A stretch of DNA of 51,146 nt, from positions 1 to 51,146 of the forward strand of contig NZ_ATZJ01000031.1 in the NCBI RefSeq assembly GCF_000428145.1, in the 5' to 3' direction. This stretch comes from Chitinilyticum litopenaei DSM 21440 (GTDB lineage: Bacteria; Pseudomonadota; Gammaproteobacteria; Burkholderiales; Chitinibacteraceae). The notes below the pieces were generated by a model. That model was not told the origin of the DNA. It saw only the letters and a list, made by a program, of their open reading frames with translations, and searched no databases. The translations under genes and the position numbers were made by a program. This document shows, piece by piece, positions 24,259-33,854 of this stretch. Positions within the stretch are counted from its first letter, which is position 1, and the number at the start of each line of letters is the position of its first letter.

Positions 24259-24308
24259 GGGGTATAACCATGCAGCCTTTTCTGAAAAAGGTTTTTCTGC
24301 TGATACTG
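24259..24308. repeat. Possible 50-bp palindromic repeat covering the flgI start
   Basis: GGGTAT starts 4 bp after the flgH stop, GCAGCC sits at offset 13-18, and GATAC lies at offset 44-48, the same spacing as in the clear copies. The flgI ATG (24270) falls inside it, so it would encode the start of the flgI signal peptide. Weaker palindrome than the others; could be chance. Confidence 0.35.
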
Positions 24309-25334
24309 TTGATGGTATCGGCGGTGGCGCAAGCCGATCGGGTTAAGGATCTGGCCACGCTGGCCGGCGTGCGCAACAACCAGCTGGTCGGCTATGGCCT
24401 GGTGGTGGGCCTGGATGGCAGCGGCGATCAGACCACGCAAACGCCGTTCACCGTGCAATCCGTCGTCAATATGCTGACCAATCTCGGGGTGCAGGTGCCG
24501 CCTGCCGGGAATCTGCAGCTCAAGAACGTGGCCGCGGTGACGGTGACGGCCACCCTGCCGCCCTTTGCCCGTCCGGGGCAGCCGCTGGATGTGACCGTAT
24601 CGTCCATCGGCAATGCCAAGAGTCTGCGCGGTGGCACGCTGCTGATGGCGCCGCTGAAAGGCGCCGATGGCCAGATTTACGCCATGGCGCAGGGCAATCT
24701 GCTGGTGGCCAGCAATGGCGTCGTGGGTGGCGGCGCGGGCGCCCAGCCCAATCTGCTGGCAACCGGTCGCATTCCGGCTGGCGCGACCGTCGAGCGTGCG
24801 GTGCCGACCATGCTGGGCAATGGCGAGTATGTGCAGCTGGAGCTGATGCAGACCGACTTTGGCACGGCCAACCGCATGGTCACCGCCATCAATGCCCAGC
24901 TTGGGCCGGTTGCCGCCGCGCTGGATGGCCGTGTCATCCAGGTGCGCGCGCCGATGGACAGCAATCAGCGCGTGGCGTTTCTGGCTCGTCTGGAAAATGT
25001 CGAGCTTACGCCGGCGGCGGTCAGCCCCAAGGTGATCATCAATGCGCGTACCGGTTCGGTAGTGATGAACCAGGCGGTGCAGGTCGAGCCCTGCGCCGTG
25101 GCGCACGGTTCGCTGACCGTGACGGTGGCGCCGCAGCAGGGCGGCAATGCACCGGCAGCCAATGCCGGTGAGGCCGAGGTGGGTGGGGCGGTGCTGCGCT
25201 TTGGCAAGGCGGCCAGCCTCAACCAGGTGGTGCGCGCGCTCAATGCCGTCGGCGCCACGCCGCAGGATCTGCTGGCCATCCTGCAGGCCATGAAGTCGGC
25301 GGGCGCCCTGAAGGCGGAGCTGGAAATCATCTGA
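24270..25334 (+). CDS. flgI: Flagellar P-ring protein FlgI
   Basis: 354 residues with a Sec signal peptide (MQPFLKKVFLLILLMVSAVAQA). The mature part begins DRVKDLATLAGVRNNQLVGYGLVVGLDGSGDQT, typical of FlgI, and ends ATPQDLLAILQAMKSAGALKAELEII. FlgI forms the periplasmic P-ring around the rod. The variable region after VEPCAVAHGSLTVTV is shorter and Ala/Gly-rich, making the protein slightly shorter than the usual 365-370. Last gene before a 77-bp gap holding a second sigma-54 promoter. Confidence 0.95.
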   Translation: MQPFLKKVFLLILLMVSAVAQADRVKDLATLAGVRNNQLVGYGLVVGLDGSGDQTTQTPFTVQSVVNMLTNLGVQVPPAGNLQLKNVAAVTVTATLPPFARPGQPLDVTVSSIGNAKSLRGGTLLMAPLKGADGQIYAMAQGNLLVASNGVVGGGAGAQPNLLATGRIPAGATVERAVPTMLGNGEYVQLELMQTDFGTANRMVTAINAQLGPVAAALDGRVIQVRAPMDSNQRVAFLARLENVELTPAAVSPKVIINARTGSVVMNQAVQVEPCAVAHGSLTVTVAPQQGGNAPAANAGEAEVGGAVLRFGKAASLNQVVRALNAVGATPQDLLAILQAMKSAGALKAELEII

Positions 25335-25362
25335 TGACCGTCTGATCAAGGGCGGTCTGGCA

Positions 25363-25380
25363 TTGGCATGCATCTTGCTC
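25363..25380 (+). promoter_or_regulatory. Sigma-54 promoter of flgJKL
   Basis: TTGGCATGCATCTTGCTC has GG (25365-25366) and GC (25377-25378) separated by 10 bp, close to the TGGCAC-N5-TTGC consensus. It is 32 bp upstream of the flgJ start and implies that flgJKL can be transcribed apart from flgB-I. Confidence 0.78.
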
Positions 25381-25411
25381 ATCTGTTGGCAGCAACAGAA
25401 GGAGCACGACG

Positions 25412-26356
25412 ATGCAAACAGCAGCAACAGCCAATCAGCTGGCCATTGACCCGCATGCACTGCGGGGACTGCACAGCGAATTGCGCAAGGATGGCAGCAA
25501 GGCCGCCGGCAAGGTGGCCGAGCAGTTTGCCGCCCTGCTGCTGCAGCAGATGCTCAGCAGCATGCGCGAGGCATCACCGCGCTTCTCCGAGGAAAGCAAT
25601 ACCGGCAGCCAGGATCTGTTTCGCAGCATGGGCGATCAGCAGCTGGCGCAGACCTGGTCATCCCAGCAGGGGCTGGGCGACAGCCTTGCCGCGATGATCC
25701 GCCGCCAGATCGAGCGGCAGCAAAATCCCGAATCACTGAATCAGGCGCGTGCAGTGCGTCCGGACCCCTTGCGCGTGGGCACCAGTCCGCTGCCGATGTC
25801 GGCTGCCGGTGCGGCAAAAGCTGCCGTGACGGCAAATTCCTCCGCTTCTGCCGGCGCCTCTGCCAGTGGCTTTGTGCAAGGCACCCAGGATTTCATCCTC
25901 AAGGTGCGTGATGCCGCCGCCGGTGCCGCGAAGAAGCTCGGTGTGAGCGCCGAGCTGCTGGTTGGGCATGCCGCGCTGGAAAGCGGCTGGGGCAAGCGCT
26001 CGATCAAGGACAGCCAGGGCAATGAAACCTGGAATCTGTTCGGCATCAAGGCTGGCTCCGGCTGGACCGGCAAGACCGCCGACGTGCTGACCACCGAATA
26101 CGTGAATGGCGTGCCGCAGAAGCGGGTCGAGCGTTTCCGCGCCTACGACTCGCTGCAGGATGCCTTTGCCGATTACCAGTCGCTGCTGGAGCGCCGCTAC
26201 AAGGGTGTGATCGGTGCGGGCAATGATGCCCGCCAGTTTGCCAGCGCGCTGGCTGCCGGTGGTTATGCCACGGCGCCGGATTATGCCAGCAAGGTGGTGG
26301 CCGTCGCCGGCTCGGTGCAGCAGCGCCTGGCGGCCCAGTCAAGAACACTCGGCTGA
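25412..26356 (+). CDS. flgJ: Flagellar rod assembly protein / muramidase FlgJ
   Basis: 314 residues. Two domains: the N-terminal rod-binding domain (AEQFAALLLQQMLSSMREASPRF near residues 31-53) and the C-terminal glucosaminidase-type peptidoglycan hydrolase from about residue 160 (FILKVRDAAAGAAKKLGVSAELLVGHAALESGWGKRSI, with the catalytic Glu in ALESGWG). The linker is Ala/Ser-rich. FlgJ opens the murein layer for the rod. This dual-domain form is typical of beta- and gammaproteobacteria. It has an AGGAG site and its own sigma-54 promoter. Confidence 0.95.
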   Translation: MQTAATANQLAIDPHALRGLHSELRKDGSKAAGKVAEQFAALLLQQMLSSMREASPRFSEESNTGSQDLFRSMGDQQLAQTWSSQQGLGDSLAAMIRRQIERQQNPESLNQARAVRPDPLRVGTSPLPMSAAGAAKAAVTANSSASAGASASGFVQGTQDFILKVRDAAAGAAKKLGVSAELLVGHAALESGWGKRSIKDSQGNETWNLFGIKAGSGWTGKTADVLTTEYVNGVPQKRVERFRAYDSLQDAFADYQSLLERRYKGVIGAGNDARQFASALAAGGYATAPDYASKVVAVAGSVQQRLAAQSRTLG

Positions 26357-26387
26357 TGCCGATAGCAGAACAAGCAGGAGTTAAATC

Positions 26388-28430
26388 ATGGGTTCTTCCG
26401 TTTTTGGCATCGGTGTCTCCGGCCTCAATGCCGCCAATCTGGGCCTGACCACGACCGGTCACAATATCGCCAACGTCAATACCGATGGCTACTCCCGCCA
26501 GAATCTGCGCCAGAGCGCTCCGTATCCGCTGCTGGGTGGCAGCGGTTTTGTCGGCATGGGCGTGCGCGTCGACACCATTGCGCGCGTTTATGACCAGTTT
26601 CTGACTCGCAATGTGCAGCAGGCGCAAACGCAGGCCAGTTTCTACGACACCTATCTGTCGCACCTGAGCGAAATCGACAATATCGTGGCCGACCCGGATG
26701 CCGGTGTGTCGCCGGCCCTGCAGGATTTTTTCAGTTCGGTGCAGAACGTTGCCACCAATCCTTCCAACCTGCCTTCGCGCCAGCAGATGCTGGCGTCGGC
26801 CCAGACCATGCTCAGCCGCTATCAGGTGTTCGAACAGCGCCTGCAGGAGCAGCGCAACTCGCTGAATGGCGAAATCACCAATACGGTCAACAGCATCAAT
26901 GCGCTGGCCAAGAATATTGCCGAGGTCAACAACCAGATCGCGCTGACCAATGGCGCCGGCCAGCCGGCCAACGACCTGCTCGACAAGCGCGACCAGCTGG
27001 TGCGCGACATGAACAAGCTGGTCAAGGCCACCACGCTCAATAACTCCGACGGCACGATCAATGTATTCATCGGCAGCGGCCAAAGCCTGGTGCTCGGCGG
27101 GCGCAGCGTGACCATGACGACTGCCCCGTCGCCCGCCGATCCGGAGCGTCTGGCCGTCGTGTATGACGATGGCAATAATCAGGTGGCCTTGCCCGATTCG
27201 CTGCTGACCGGTGGCGAGCTGGGGGCCTTGCTCGATTACCGCAACAAGGCGCTCGATCTGGCGCAGAACAGCCTCAACCGCATGGCGCTGGTCATGGCGC
27301 AAACCTTCAATGACCAGCATCAGGCGGGCATGGACCTGTACGGCAATCGCGGTGGCGATTTCTGGGATTACGGGTCGGTGACCATTCCCTCGATTCCGCC
27401 AACGGTGCCGCCGACGAATGTGACGCCCCCGGCGATCGGGCGCATCGGCAGCAACACCAACAACACCGGCACTGCAACCATGTCCGGTTACATCGCCGAT
27501 GTCAGCCAGCTGACCACCAGCGATTACGAGGTGCTCTACGATGGAACCAATTACGTGCTGACGCGCCTGAGCGACAACGCCAAGGAAGTCATCCCGGCGG
27601 GCAATATGGAGGCGGGTGTGAATACCCAGGATGGGCTCTTCCTGCAGATCACGCCCGGCCTGGCCCTGCCCGGTGACCGCTTTATGGTGCAGCCGACCAA
27701 GGGCTTCATCAATTCGCTGCGCGTCGGTATCAGCGACCCGCGCGAAATCGCTGCTGCCGGCCTCGTGAATGCCACACCGGACAAGAACAACACCGGCACC
27801 ATCAAGGTTTTCCAGCCCGAAGTCGACCCGCGCACCAACAGCACGACGGATACCCCGATCCATCCCGATCTGCTGACCGATCTGAATTCGGTGCCCAAGC
27901 TGTCCTATACGCTGATTTTCAATGGCACGCCGGGCGCCATCACCTATGAAATCTATGATTCGGCAAATCTGCCGCCGGCGGCGCCGGTGCAGGCCGCCCA
28001 GCCTTATACGGCGGGCGCCAAGATCAGTTTTCACGGTTGGTCGATGAAGGTGGATGGTCAGCCCGCAGCGGGCGACAAGATTACGGTCAGCCCGAACACG
28101 GCCACCGGCAATGCCGACAACCGCAATGCGCTGGCGCTGGCTTCCCTGCAGACCACGCGCATCATGGATGGCCAAAATGCCACCTACCAGGAGGCGTATG
28201 GCCGCATGGTCGCCACCATCGGCACCCAGACCAACGAGGCCGACATCATGGCCAAGGCGCAGGGCACGGTGCTCTCGCAAGCCGAGCAATCCCGCGATTC
28301 GGTGTCCGCCGTCAACCTGGATGAAGAGGCCGCCAACCTGCTGCGTTACCAGCAGGCTTACCAGGCTGCCAGCAAGGTGATCCAGATCGCCCAGCAGGCC
28401 TTCCAGGAAATCATCAATATCGGACGCTGA
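26388..28430 (+). CDS. flgK: Flagellar hook-associated protein 1 (FlgK)
   Basis: 680 residues, longer than E. coli FlgK (547) because of an enlarged middle region. N-terminus GSSVFGIGVSGLNAANLGLTTTGHNIANVNTDGYSRQ and C-terminus SAVNLDEEAANLLRYQQAYQAASKVIQIAQQAFQEIINI are diagnostic. FlgK joins hook to filament. It starts 31 bp after flgJ. Confidence 0.96.
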   Translation: MGSSVFGIGVSGLNAANLGLTTTGHNIANVNTDGYSRQNLRQSAPYPLLGGSGFVGMGVRVDTIARVYDQFLTRNVQQAQTQASFYDTYLSHLSEIDNIVADPDAGVSPALQDFFSSVQNVATNPSNLPSRQQMLASAQTMLSRYQVFEQRLQEQRNSLNGEITNTVNSINALAKNIAEVNNQIALTNGAGQPANDLLDKRDQLVRDMNKLVKATTLNNSDGTINVFIGSGQSLVLGGRSVTMTTAPSPADPERLAVVYDDGNNQVALPDSLLTGGELGALLDYRNKALDLAQNSLNRMALVMAQTFNDQHQAGMDLYGNRGGDFWDYGSVTIPSIPPTVPPTNVTPPAIGRIGSNTNNTGTATMSGYIADVSQLTTSDYEVLYDGTNYVLTRLSDNAKEVIPAGNMEAGVNTQDGLFLQITPGLALPGDRFMVQPTKGFINSLRVGISDPREIAAAGLVNATPDKNNTGTIKVFQPEVDPRTNSTTDTPIHPDLLTDLNSVPKLSYTLIFNGTPGAITYEIYDSANLPPAAPVQAAQPYTAGAKISFHGWSMKVDGQPAAGDKITVSPNTATGNADNRNALALASLQTTRIMDGQNATYQEAYGRMVATIGTQTNEADIMAKAQGTVLSQAEQSRDSVSAVNLDEEAANLLRYQQAYQAASKVIQIAQQAFQEIINIGR

Positions 28431-28450
28431 TAGGCAAAAAGGAGTCTGAC

Positions 28451-29917
28451 ATGCGTGTAGCGACCACCACCATTTACCAGCTGGGTGCGCAAAACCTGCA
28501 ACGGCACATTGCCGACCAGGCCAAGCTGCAGAACCAGCTGAGCACGGGCCGGCGCGTGCTGAGCCCGGCCGACGATCCGATTGCCTCGGCGCGCGCACTG
28601 GAAATCACCCAGGCGCAGAGCCTCAACGGCCAGTACAGCGTCAACAGCGATTCCGCGGATTCGGCGCTGCGCATGACCGAGGAATCGCTGCAGCAGGTTA
28701 CGACGCTGATCCAGAATGTGCAGCAGCTGGCGGTCAATGCCGGTAATCCAACGCTGACGGCAGTCGAGAAAAAGATGCTCGACAGCGAATTGCAGGGGCG
28801 CTATCAGGAGCTGATGGCGCTGGCCAACTCGACCGATGGCACCGGCCTCTACCTGTTTTCCGGTTTCGCCGGCTCGACCAAGCCGTTTACCGAAACCAGC
28901 TTCGGCAATGTGACCTACAACGGTGACGACGGTCAGCGGCTGGTGCAGATTTCCGCATCGCGCAACATTCCGGTCTCCGAATCCGGCAACGATGTCTTCA
29001 ACCGCATCAAGAACGGCAACGGTACCTTCGTGACCGCCCAGGCCGACGCGGGGGCTCCCAGCTTCACGCCGACCAACAAGGGCAGCGGCATCATCAGCCC
29101 GGGGGAAGTGCTTGACCCGGTGAAGTGGAACGACGTCAGCAACCCCAAGGATTACCGCATCAAGTTCCACTGGACCGAAAATCCGGCCCAGCCGAACAAG
29201 CCCAACATTACCTACGACATCATCTACAACCGCCAGTTCGACCCGGTGACCGGGGCGGCCGATCCGAACTTCGGCGTGTCGATGCTTGATGGCATGGCCA
29301 ATGCGGATACCCGCACGACCGCGAGCGCCAACTCGATCACGACCCTGCGCCCCTATGTGCCCGGTGGTGACATCGAGTTCAAGGCGCTGCCGACCGACCC
29401 GGCTGGCGCACCGCCCATTGCCGGCTGGGATGCTGGCATCAAGATGTCGATCAGCGGTACGCCGCTGCAGATCGATCCGAATACCAAGATTCCGCTGCCG
29501 GTGGGGGCAACCGAAGGCGGGGCTGACGAGTTTACCGTCAAGGCCAGCACCAATGTGGACCTGTTCACCAACCTGGCCGATCTGTCCCGGGCCCTGAACG
29601 CCTACAAGACCGACGGCACCGGAACCGGCCAGGCGGCCTTCCAGAATCAGCTCAATACCGCGCTGTCCAATCTGTCGAACTCGCTGACCAATGTGCTGAC
29701 CGTGCAGGCGAATATCGGTGCGCGCATGAATGAAACCGATTCGGTGCGCAACACCAACGAAGACCTGAATCTGCAATACGCGACCACGCTGAAGGATCTG
29801 CGCGATCTCGATTACGCGGCGGCGGTGAGCGACTTTGCGCAGAACCAGACGGTGCTCGACGCCGCGCGCCAGTCCTTTGCCAAGGTGCAGGGCTTGAGCC
29901 TGTTCCAGTATATTTGA
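28451..29917 (+). CDS. flgL: Flagellar hook-associated protein 3 (FlgL)
   Basis: 488 residues, long for FlgL (E. coli 317), with an expanded central surface region at about residues 150-370. Seen: flagellin-like N-terminus MRVATTTIYQLGAQNLQRHIADQAKLQNQLSTGRRVLSPADDPIASARAL and the C-terminal DLNLQYATTLKDLRDLDYAAAVSDFAQNQTVLDAARQSFAKVQGLSLFQYI. It sits between FlgK and the filament. Last gene of the flagellar block; a 50-bp repeat follows 9 bp after its stop. No flagellin gene is in the window. Confidence 0.95.
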   Translation: MRVATTTIYQLGAQNLQRHIADQAKLQNQLSTGRRVLSPADDPIASARALEITQAQSLNGQYSVNSDSADSALRMTEESLQQVTTLIQNVQQLAVNAGNPTLTAVEKKMLDSELQGRYQELMALANSTDGTGLYLFSGFAGSTKPFTETSFGNVTYNGDDGQRLVQISASRNIPVSESGNDVFNRIKNGNGTFVTAQADAGAPSFTPTNKGSGIISPGEVLDPVKWNDVSNPKDYRIKFHWTENPAQPNKPNITYDIIYNRQFDPVTGAADPNFGVSMLDGMANADTRTTASANSITTLRPYVPGGDIEFKALPTDPAGAPPIAGWDAGIKMSISGTPLQIDPNTKIPLPVGATEGGADEFTVKASTNVDLFTNLADLSRALNAYKTDGTGTGQAAFQNQLNTALSNLSNSLTNVLTVQANIGARMNETDSVRNTNEDLNLQYATTLKDLRDLDYAAAVSDFAQNQTVLDAARQSFAKVQGLSLFQYI

Positions 29918-29926
29918 TGTCTTGTT

Positions 29927-29976
29927 GGGTATGTGACTGTAGCCATTCGTCTTGATTGGCTATAGGGTTATACGTG
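29927..29976. repeat. 50-bp palindromic repeat, copy 3
   Basis: GGGTATG start, TGTAGCCATTC and GATTGGCTATA arms, TTATAC end. It lies 9 bp after the flgL stop and may act as the 3' hairpin of the flagellar transcript. Confidence 0.7.
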
Positions 29977-30000
29977 CCTTGGTATTTGTCTGGTCAATGC

Positions 30001-30025
30001 GGCCGCATGGTGATGCCATGCGGCC
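30001..30025. terminator. Hairpin between flgL and radA
   Basis: GGCCGCATGG (30001-30010), 5-nt loop, CCATGCGGCC (30016-30025), a perfect 10-bp stem followed by ATTTCGTT. The T tract is weak, so terminator function is uncertain; it lies only 20 bp before the radA start. Confidence 0.4.
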
Positions 30026-30044
30026 ATTTCGTTGTGGAGTGTCA

Positions 30045-31397
30045 ATGGCAAAAAACCGGGTGATGTTCAGTTGCCAGGAGTGCGGCGCCCAGTCACCGAA
30101 GTGGCAGGGGCAATGTCCGGGTTGTGGTGCCTGGAATACCTTGCAGGAAAGTCTGGTGAAGGAGGCCGCGCCCAGCCGTTTTCAGTCGCTGGCCGCCGAT
30201 GGCGCCATCCGCCAGCTGGCCGAGGTCGACGCCACCGAGCTGCCGCGCACGCCGACCGGTCTGCAGGAGCTGGACCGCGTATTGGGCGGTGGCCTCGTGC
30301 CCGGCGGCGTGGTGCTGATTGGCGGTGATCCGGGCATCGGCAAGTCGACCTTGCTGTTGCAGGCGCTGACGCGGCTGGCCGAAGCGCACCGCGTGCTGTA
30401 TGTGTCCGGCGAGGAATCGGCGCAGCAGATTGCGCTGCGCGCCAAGCGGCTGGACCTCAGCGCCGCGCGCGTCGCGCTGTTTGCCGAAATCGGCCTGGAA
30501 ACCATCCTGCAGGCGCTGGAAAAGGAAAAGCCGCGGGTTGCCGTCATCGATTCGATCCAGACGGTTTACACCGATGCGCTTTCGAGTGCGCCAGGCAGCG
30601 TCGCGCAGGTGCGCGAATGCGCGGCGCAGCTCACCCGCTTTGCCAAGCGCACCGGCACCACCATTCTGCTGGTCGGTCACGTGACCAAGGAGGGGGCGCT
30701 GGCCGGCCCCCGCGTGCTCGAACACATTGTCGATGCCGTGCTGTATTTCGAAGGCGACACGCATTCGAGCTTCCGGCTGATCCGTGCCATCAAGAACCGC
30801 TTTGGCGCGGTCAACGAGCTGGGCGTTTTCGCGATGACCGACAAGGGTCTGCGTGAAGTGACCAATCCGTCGGCGCTCTTCCTGTCACAGCATCGCGAGC
30901 CGGTGGCGGGTTCCTGCGTGCTGGTGACCCAGGAAGGGACGCGCCCCCTGCTGGTCGAGGTGCAGGCGCTCGTTGATGACGCGCACGCGCCGCAGCCGCG
31001 GCGACTGGCTGTCGGCATCGAGCAGAACCGGCTGGCGTTATTGCTGGCCGTGTTGCACCGCCACGCCGGCATTGCCGCCTTTGATCAGGACGTGTTCATC
31101 AACGCCGTCGGGGGCGTGCGCATCAGCGAGCCCGCAGCCGATCTGGCTGTCCTGCTGGCGATCGTCTCCAGCCTGAAAGACCGGCCCTTGCCGGAAAAGC
31201 TGGTGGTATTCGGCGAGGTGGGGCTGGCTGGGGAGGTAAGACCGGTGCAGCGCGGGCAGGAGCGCTTGCGCGAGGCGGCCAAGCTGGGGTTTACCCATGC
31301 CATCGTGCCCAAGGCCAACCGGCCGCGCCAGCCCATCGACGGCATGCAGGTGACTGTGGTCGAGCGTCTGGCCGATGCCGTAGATGCGGCCCTGTAG
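30045..31397 (+). CDS. radA: DNA repair protein RadA
   Basis: 450 residues from the ATG at 30045 (MAKNRVMFSCQECG, GTGGAG site); the 31-residue upstream extension does not resemble the family. Seen: the N-terminal zinc finger CQECG...CPGCG (residues about 10-27); RecA-like Walker A GGDPGIGKST near residue 94; the KNRFG motif near residue 250; the C-terminal Lon-like domain (GGVRISEPAADLAVLLAIVSSL). RadA helps branch migration in recombination repair. Confidence 0.96.
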   Translation: MAKNRVMFSCQECGAQSPKWQGQCPGCGAWNTLQESLVKEAAPSRFQSLAADGAIRQLAEVDATELPRTPTGLQELDRVLGGGLVPGGVVLIGGDPGIGKSTLLLQALTRLAEAHRVLYVSGEESAQQIALRAKRLDLSAARVALFAEIGLETILQALEKEKPRVAVIDSIQTVYTDALSSAPGSVAQVRECAAQLTRFAKRTGTTILLVGHVTKEGALAGPRVLEHIVDAVLYFEGDTHSSFRLIRAIKNRFGAVNELGVFAMTDKGLREVTNPSALFLSQHREPVAGSCVLVTQEGTRPLLVEVQALVDDAHAPQPRRLAVGIEQNRLALLLAVLHRHAGIAAFDQDVFINAVGGVRISEPAADLAVLLAIVSSLKDRPLPEKLVVFGEVGLAGEVRPVQRGQERLREAAKLGFTHAIVPKANRPRQPIDGMQVTVVERLADAVDAAL

Positions 31398-31453
31398 GGT
31401 GCGCCTATCGTGGTCATAGCCATGATTGTTGGAAAAAAGCGCTTGAAGCCGGT

Positions 31454-31459
31454 TAAAAT
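31454..31459 (+). promoter_or_regulatory. Candidate -10 element for trxA
   Basis: TAAAAT about 50 bp upstream of trxA, with TTGGAA at 31429-31434 as a poor -35 (19-bp spacing). Weak but plausible, since trxA is separated from radA by 113 bp. Confidence 0.3.
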
Positions 31460-31510
31460 GCCCTCAGTTTTAGCCTTGTGCTGTTCAAATTCATCGCCTG
31501 GAGATCCGTA

Positions 31511-31837
31511 ATGAGCGACAAAATCCTGCAACTGACCGATGCTTCCTTCGACACCGATGTGCTGCAGGCCAAGGGCCCCGTGCTGGTTGACTACTGGGCC
31601 GAGTGGTGCGGTCCCTGCAAGATGATTGCGCCGATTCTGGATGAAATTGCCGGCGAATATGCCGACCGCCTTACCGTTGGCAAGCTCAATATCGACCAGA
31701 ACCAGGCTACGCCGCCCAAGTTCGGCATCCGCGGCATTCCGACGCTGATGCTGTTTGTCGATGGTGAAGTCAAGGCGACCAAGGTGGGCGCGCTCTCCAA
31801 GTCGCAGCTGGTGGCCTTCCTGGACGCCAATCTCTAA
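31511..31837 (+). CDS. trxA: Thioredoxin 1
   Basis: 108 residues, the usual length, from the ATG at 31511 after a GGAG site. The active-site motif WAEWCGPCKM is near residues 29-38, and the cis-Pro segment GIRGIPTLMLF near 72-82. General cytoplasmic disulfide reductase. It precedes rho, an arrangement common in proteobacteria, but with a 209-bp leader between them. Confidence 0.97.
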   Translation: MSDKILQLTDASFDTDVLQAKGPVLVDYWAEWCGPCKMIAPILDEIAGEYADRLTVGKLNIDQNQATPPKFGIRGIPTLMLFVDGEVKATKVGALSKSQLVAFLDANL

Positions 31838-31849
31838 GTGGTTTCCGAG

Positions 31850-31994
31850 GATCTCGTTGCCTTCGCGCCGCCTGGTGTCGGGCGCGGCGAGATCGATAGC
31901 GGACTTGAGCCTGTGCCGAAGTCCGATTGACAGGGTGGCCCGCCAGGGCTAACCTTGCCATACCGTTCCACACGGCGAACGTTCTGTTCGCCGT
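31850..31994 (+). promoter_or_regulatory. Structured leader between trxA and rho
   Basis: Two hairpins: GATCTCG (31850-31856) pairs with CGAGATC (31888-31894) around an inner CGCGCC/GGCGCG stem, and ACGGCGAAC (31972-31980) pairs with GTTCGCCGT (31986-31994), a perfect 9-bp stem followed by TGTCATTT. The second may terminate trxA or act as an attenuator of rho, which autoregulates in E. coli through its leader. Inference only. Confidence 0.45.
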
Positions 31995-32046
31995 TGTCAT
32001 TTCCGTGACGCGCTTCCCCCCTTCCTCCCGAGCATACCTTTACATC

Positions 32047-33306
<1,260 letters not shown>

Positions 33307-33413
33307 GCGCCAGGCCGGAATGCATGACGCTTGCCTTGCGCATCCTGCCCGTGTGATAATCCGCGTTTTGCGTCGGCACAACCCCGGCGCGCTATAGCCA
33401 AAGGACCTTAACG

Positions 33414-33671
33414 ATGAAGCCCGGTATCCACCCCGAATACAATGAAGTGATCTTTTTCGACGCCAGCGTTGATTTCAAGTTTCTGACCCGCACCACCATG
33501 AAGGTACGCGGCAGCGAAACCATGAAGTGGACCGACGGCAAGGAATACCCGGTCGTGCGTCTGGACGTTTCTTCCGAATCGCACCCCTTCTACACCGGCA
33601 AGCAAAAGATCGTCGATACCGCCGGCCGTATCGAGAAATTCAACCAGAAGTTCAATATGTATCGCCGCTAA
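33414..33671 (+). CDS. rpmE2: 50S ribosomal protein L31, type B (zinc-independent)
   Basis: 85 residues. MKPGIHPEYNEVIFFDASVDFKFLTRTTM and SSESHPFYTGKQKIVDTAGRIEKFNQKFN are diagnostic of L31 type B. It has no cysteines, so it cannot bind the zinc held by type A L31; in bacteria with both forms the B form is often Zur-controlled. Here it follows rho as the ordinary housekeeping gene, and no Zur box is evident. A strong terminator follows. Confidence 0.95.
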   Translation: MKPGIHPEYNEVIFFDASVDFKFLTRTTMKVRGSETMKWTDGKEYPVVRLDVSSESHPFYTGKQKIVDTAGRIEKFNQKFNMYRR

Positions 33672-33687
33672 GCGCAGCGCATGCAGG

Positions 33688-33718
33688 AAAAAGCAGCCTA
33701 TGTGGCTGCTTTTTTTTT
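33688..33718 (+). terminator. Intrinsic terminator after rpmE2
   Basis: AAAAAGCAGCC (33688-33698 region), TATGT loop, GGCTGC and a run of nine T. Strong, canonical. Confidence 0.93.
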
Positions 33719-33804
33719 CAGTAGCCGCAGCCGGCTCCCTGGCCTGCCTGCCCGATTGCTGGCGGCCGCTCATCCGGTGTGAGTGGATCGCTAAGGTGAT
33801 GGCA

Positions 33805-33854
33805 GGGTATCAGGCTGTGACCTAATGGATTAAAGTGATGCTGACGTATACCCC
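33805..33854. repeat. 50-bp palindromic repeat, copy 4 (covers a start codon)
   Basis: GGGTATC start, TGACC at offset 14-18, GTATACCCC end. The next gene starts inside it (ATG 33838), so the repeat supplies the leader and the first five or six codons. Confidence 0.65.

Noticed and set aside
26046..28598. An 850-codon open frame antisense to flgK
   Set aside because: It is His/Arg/Gly-rich without recognisable motifs, wholly opposite flgJ, flgK and flgL.
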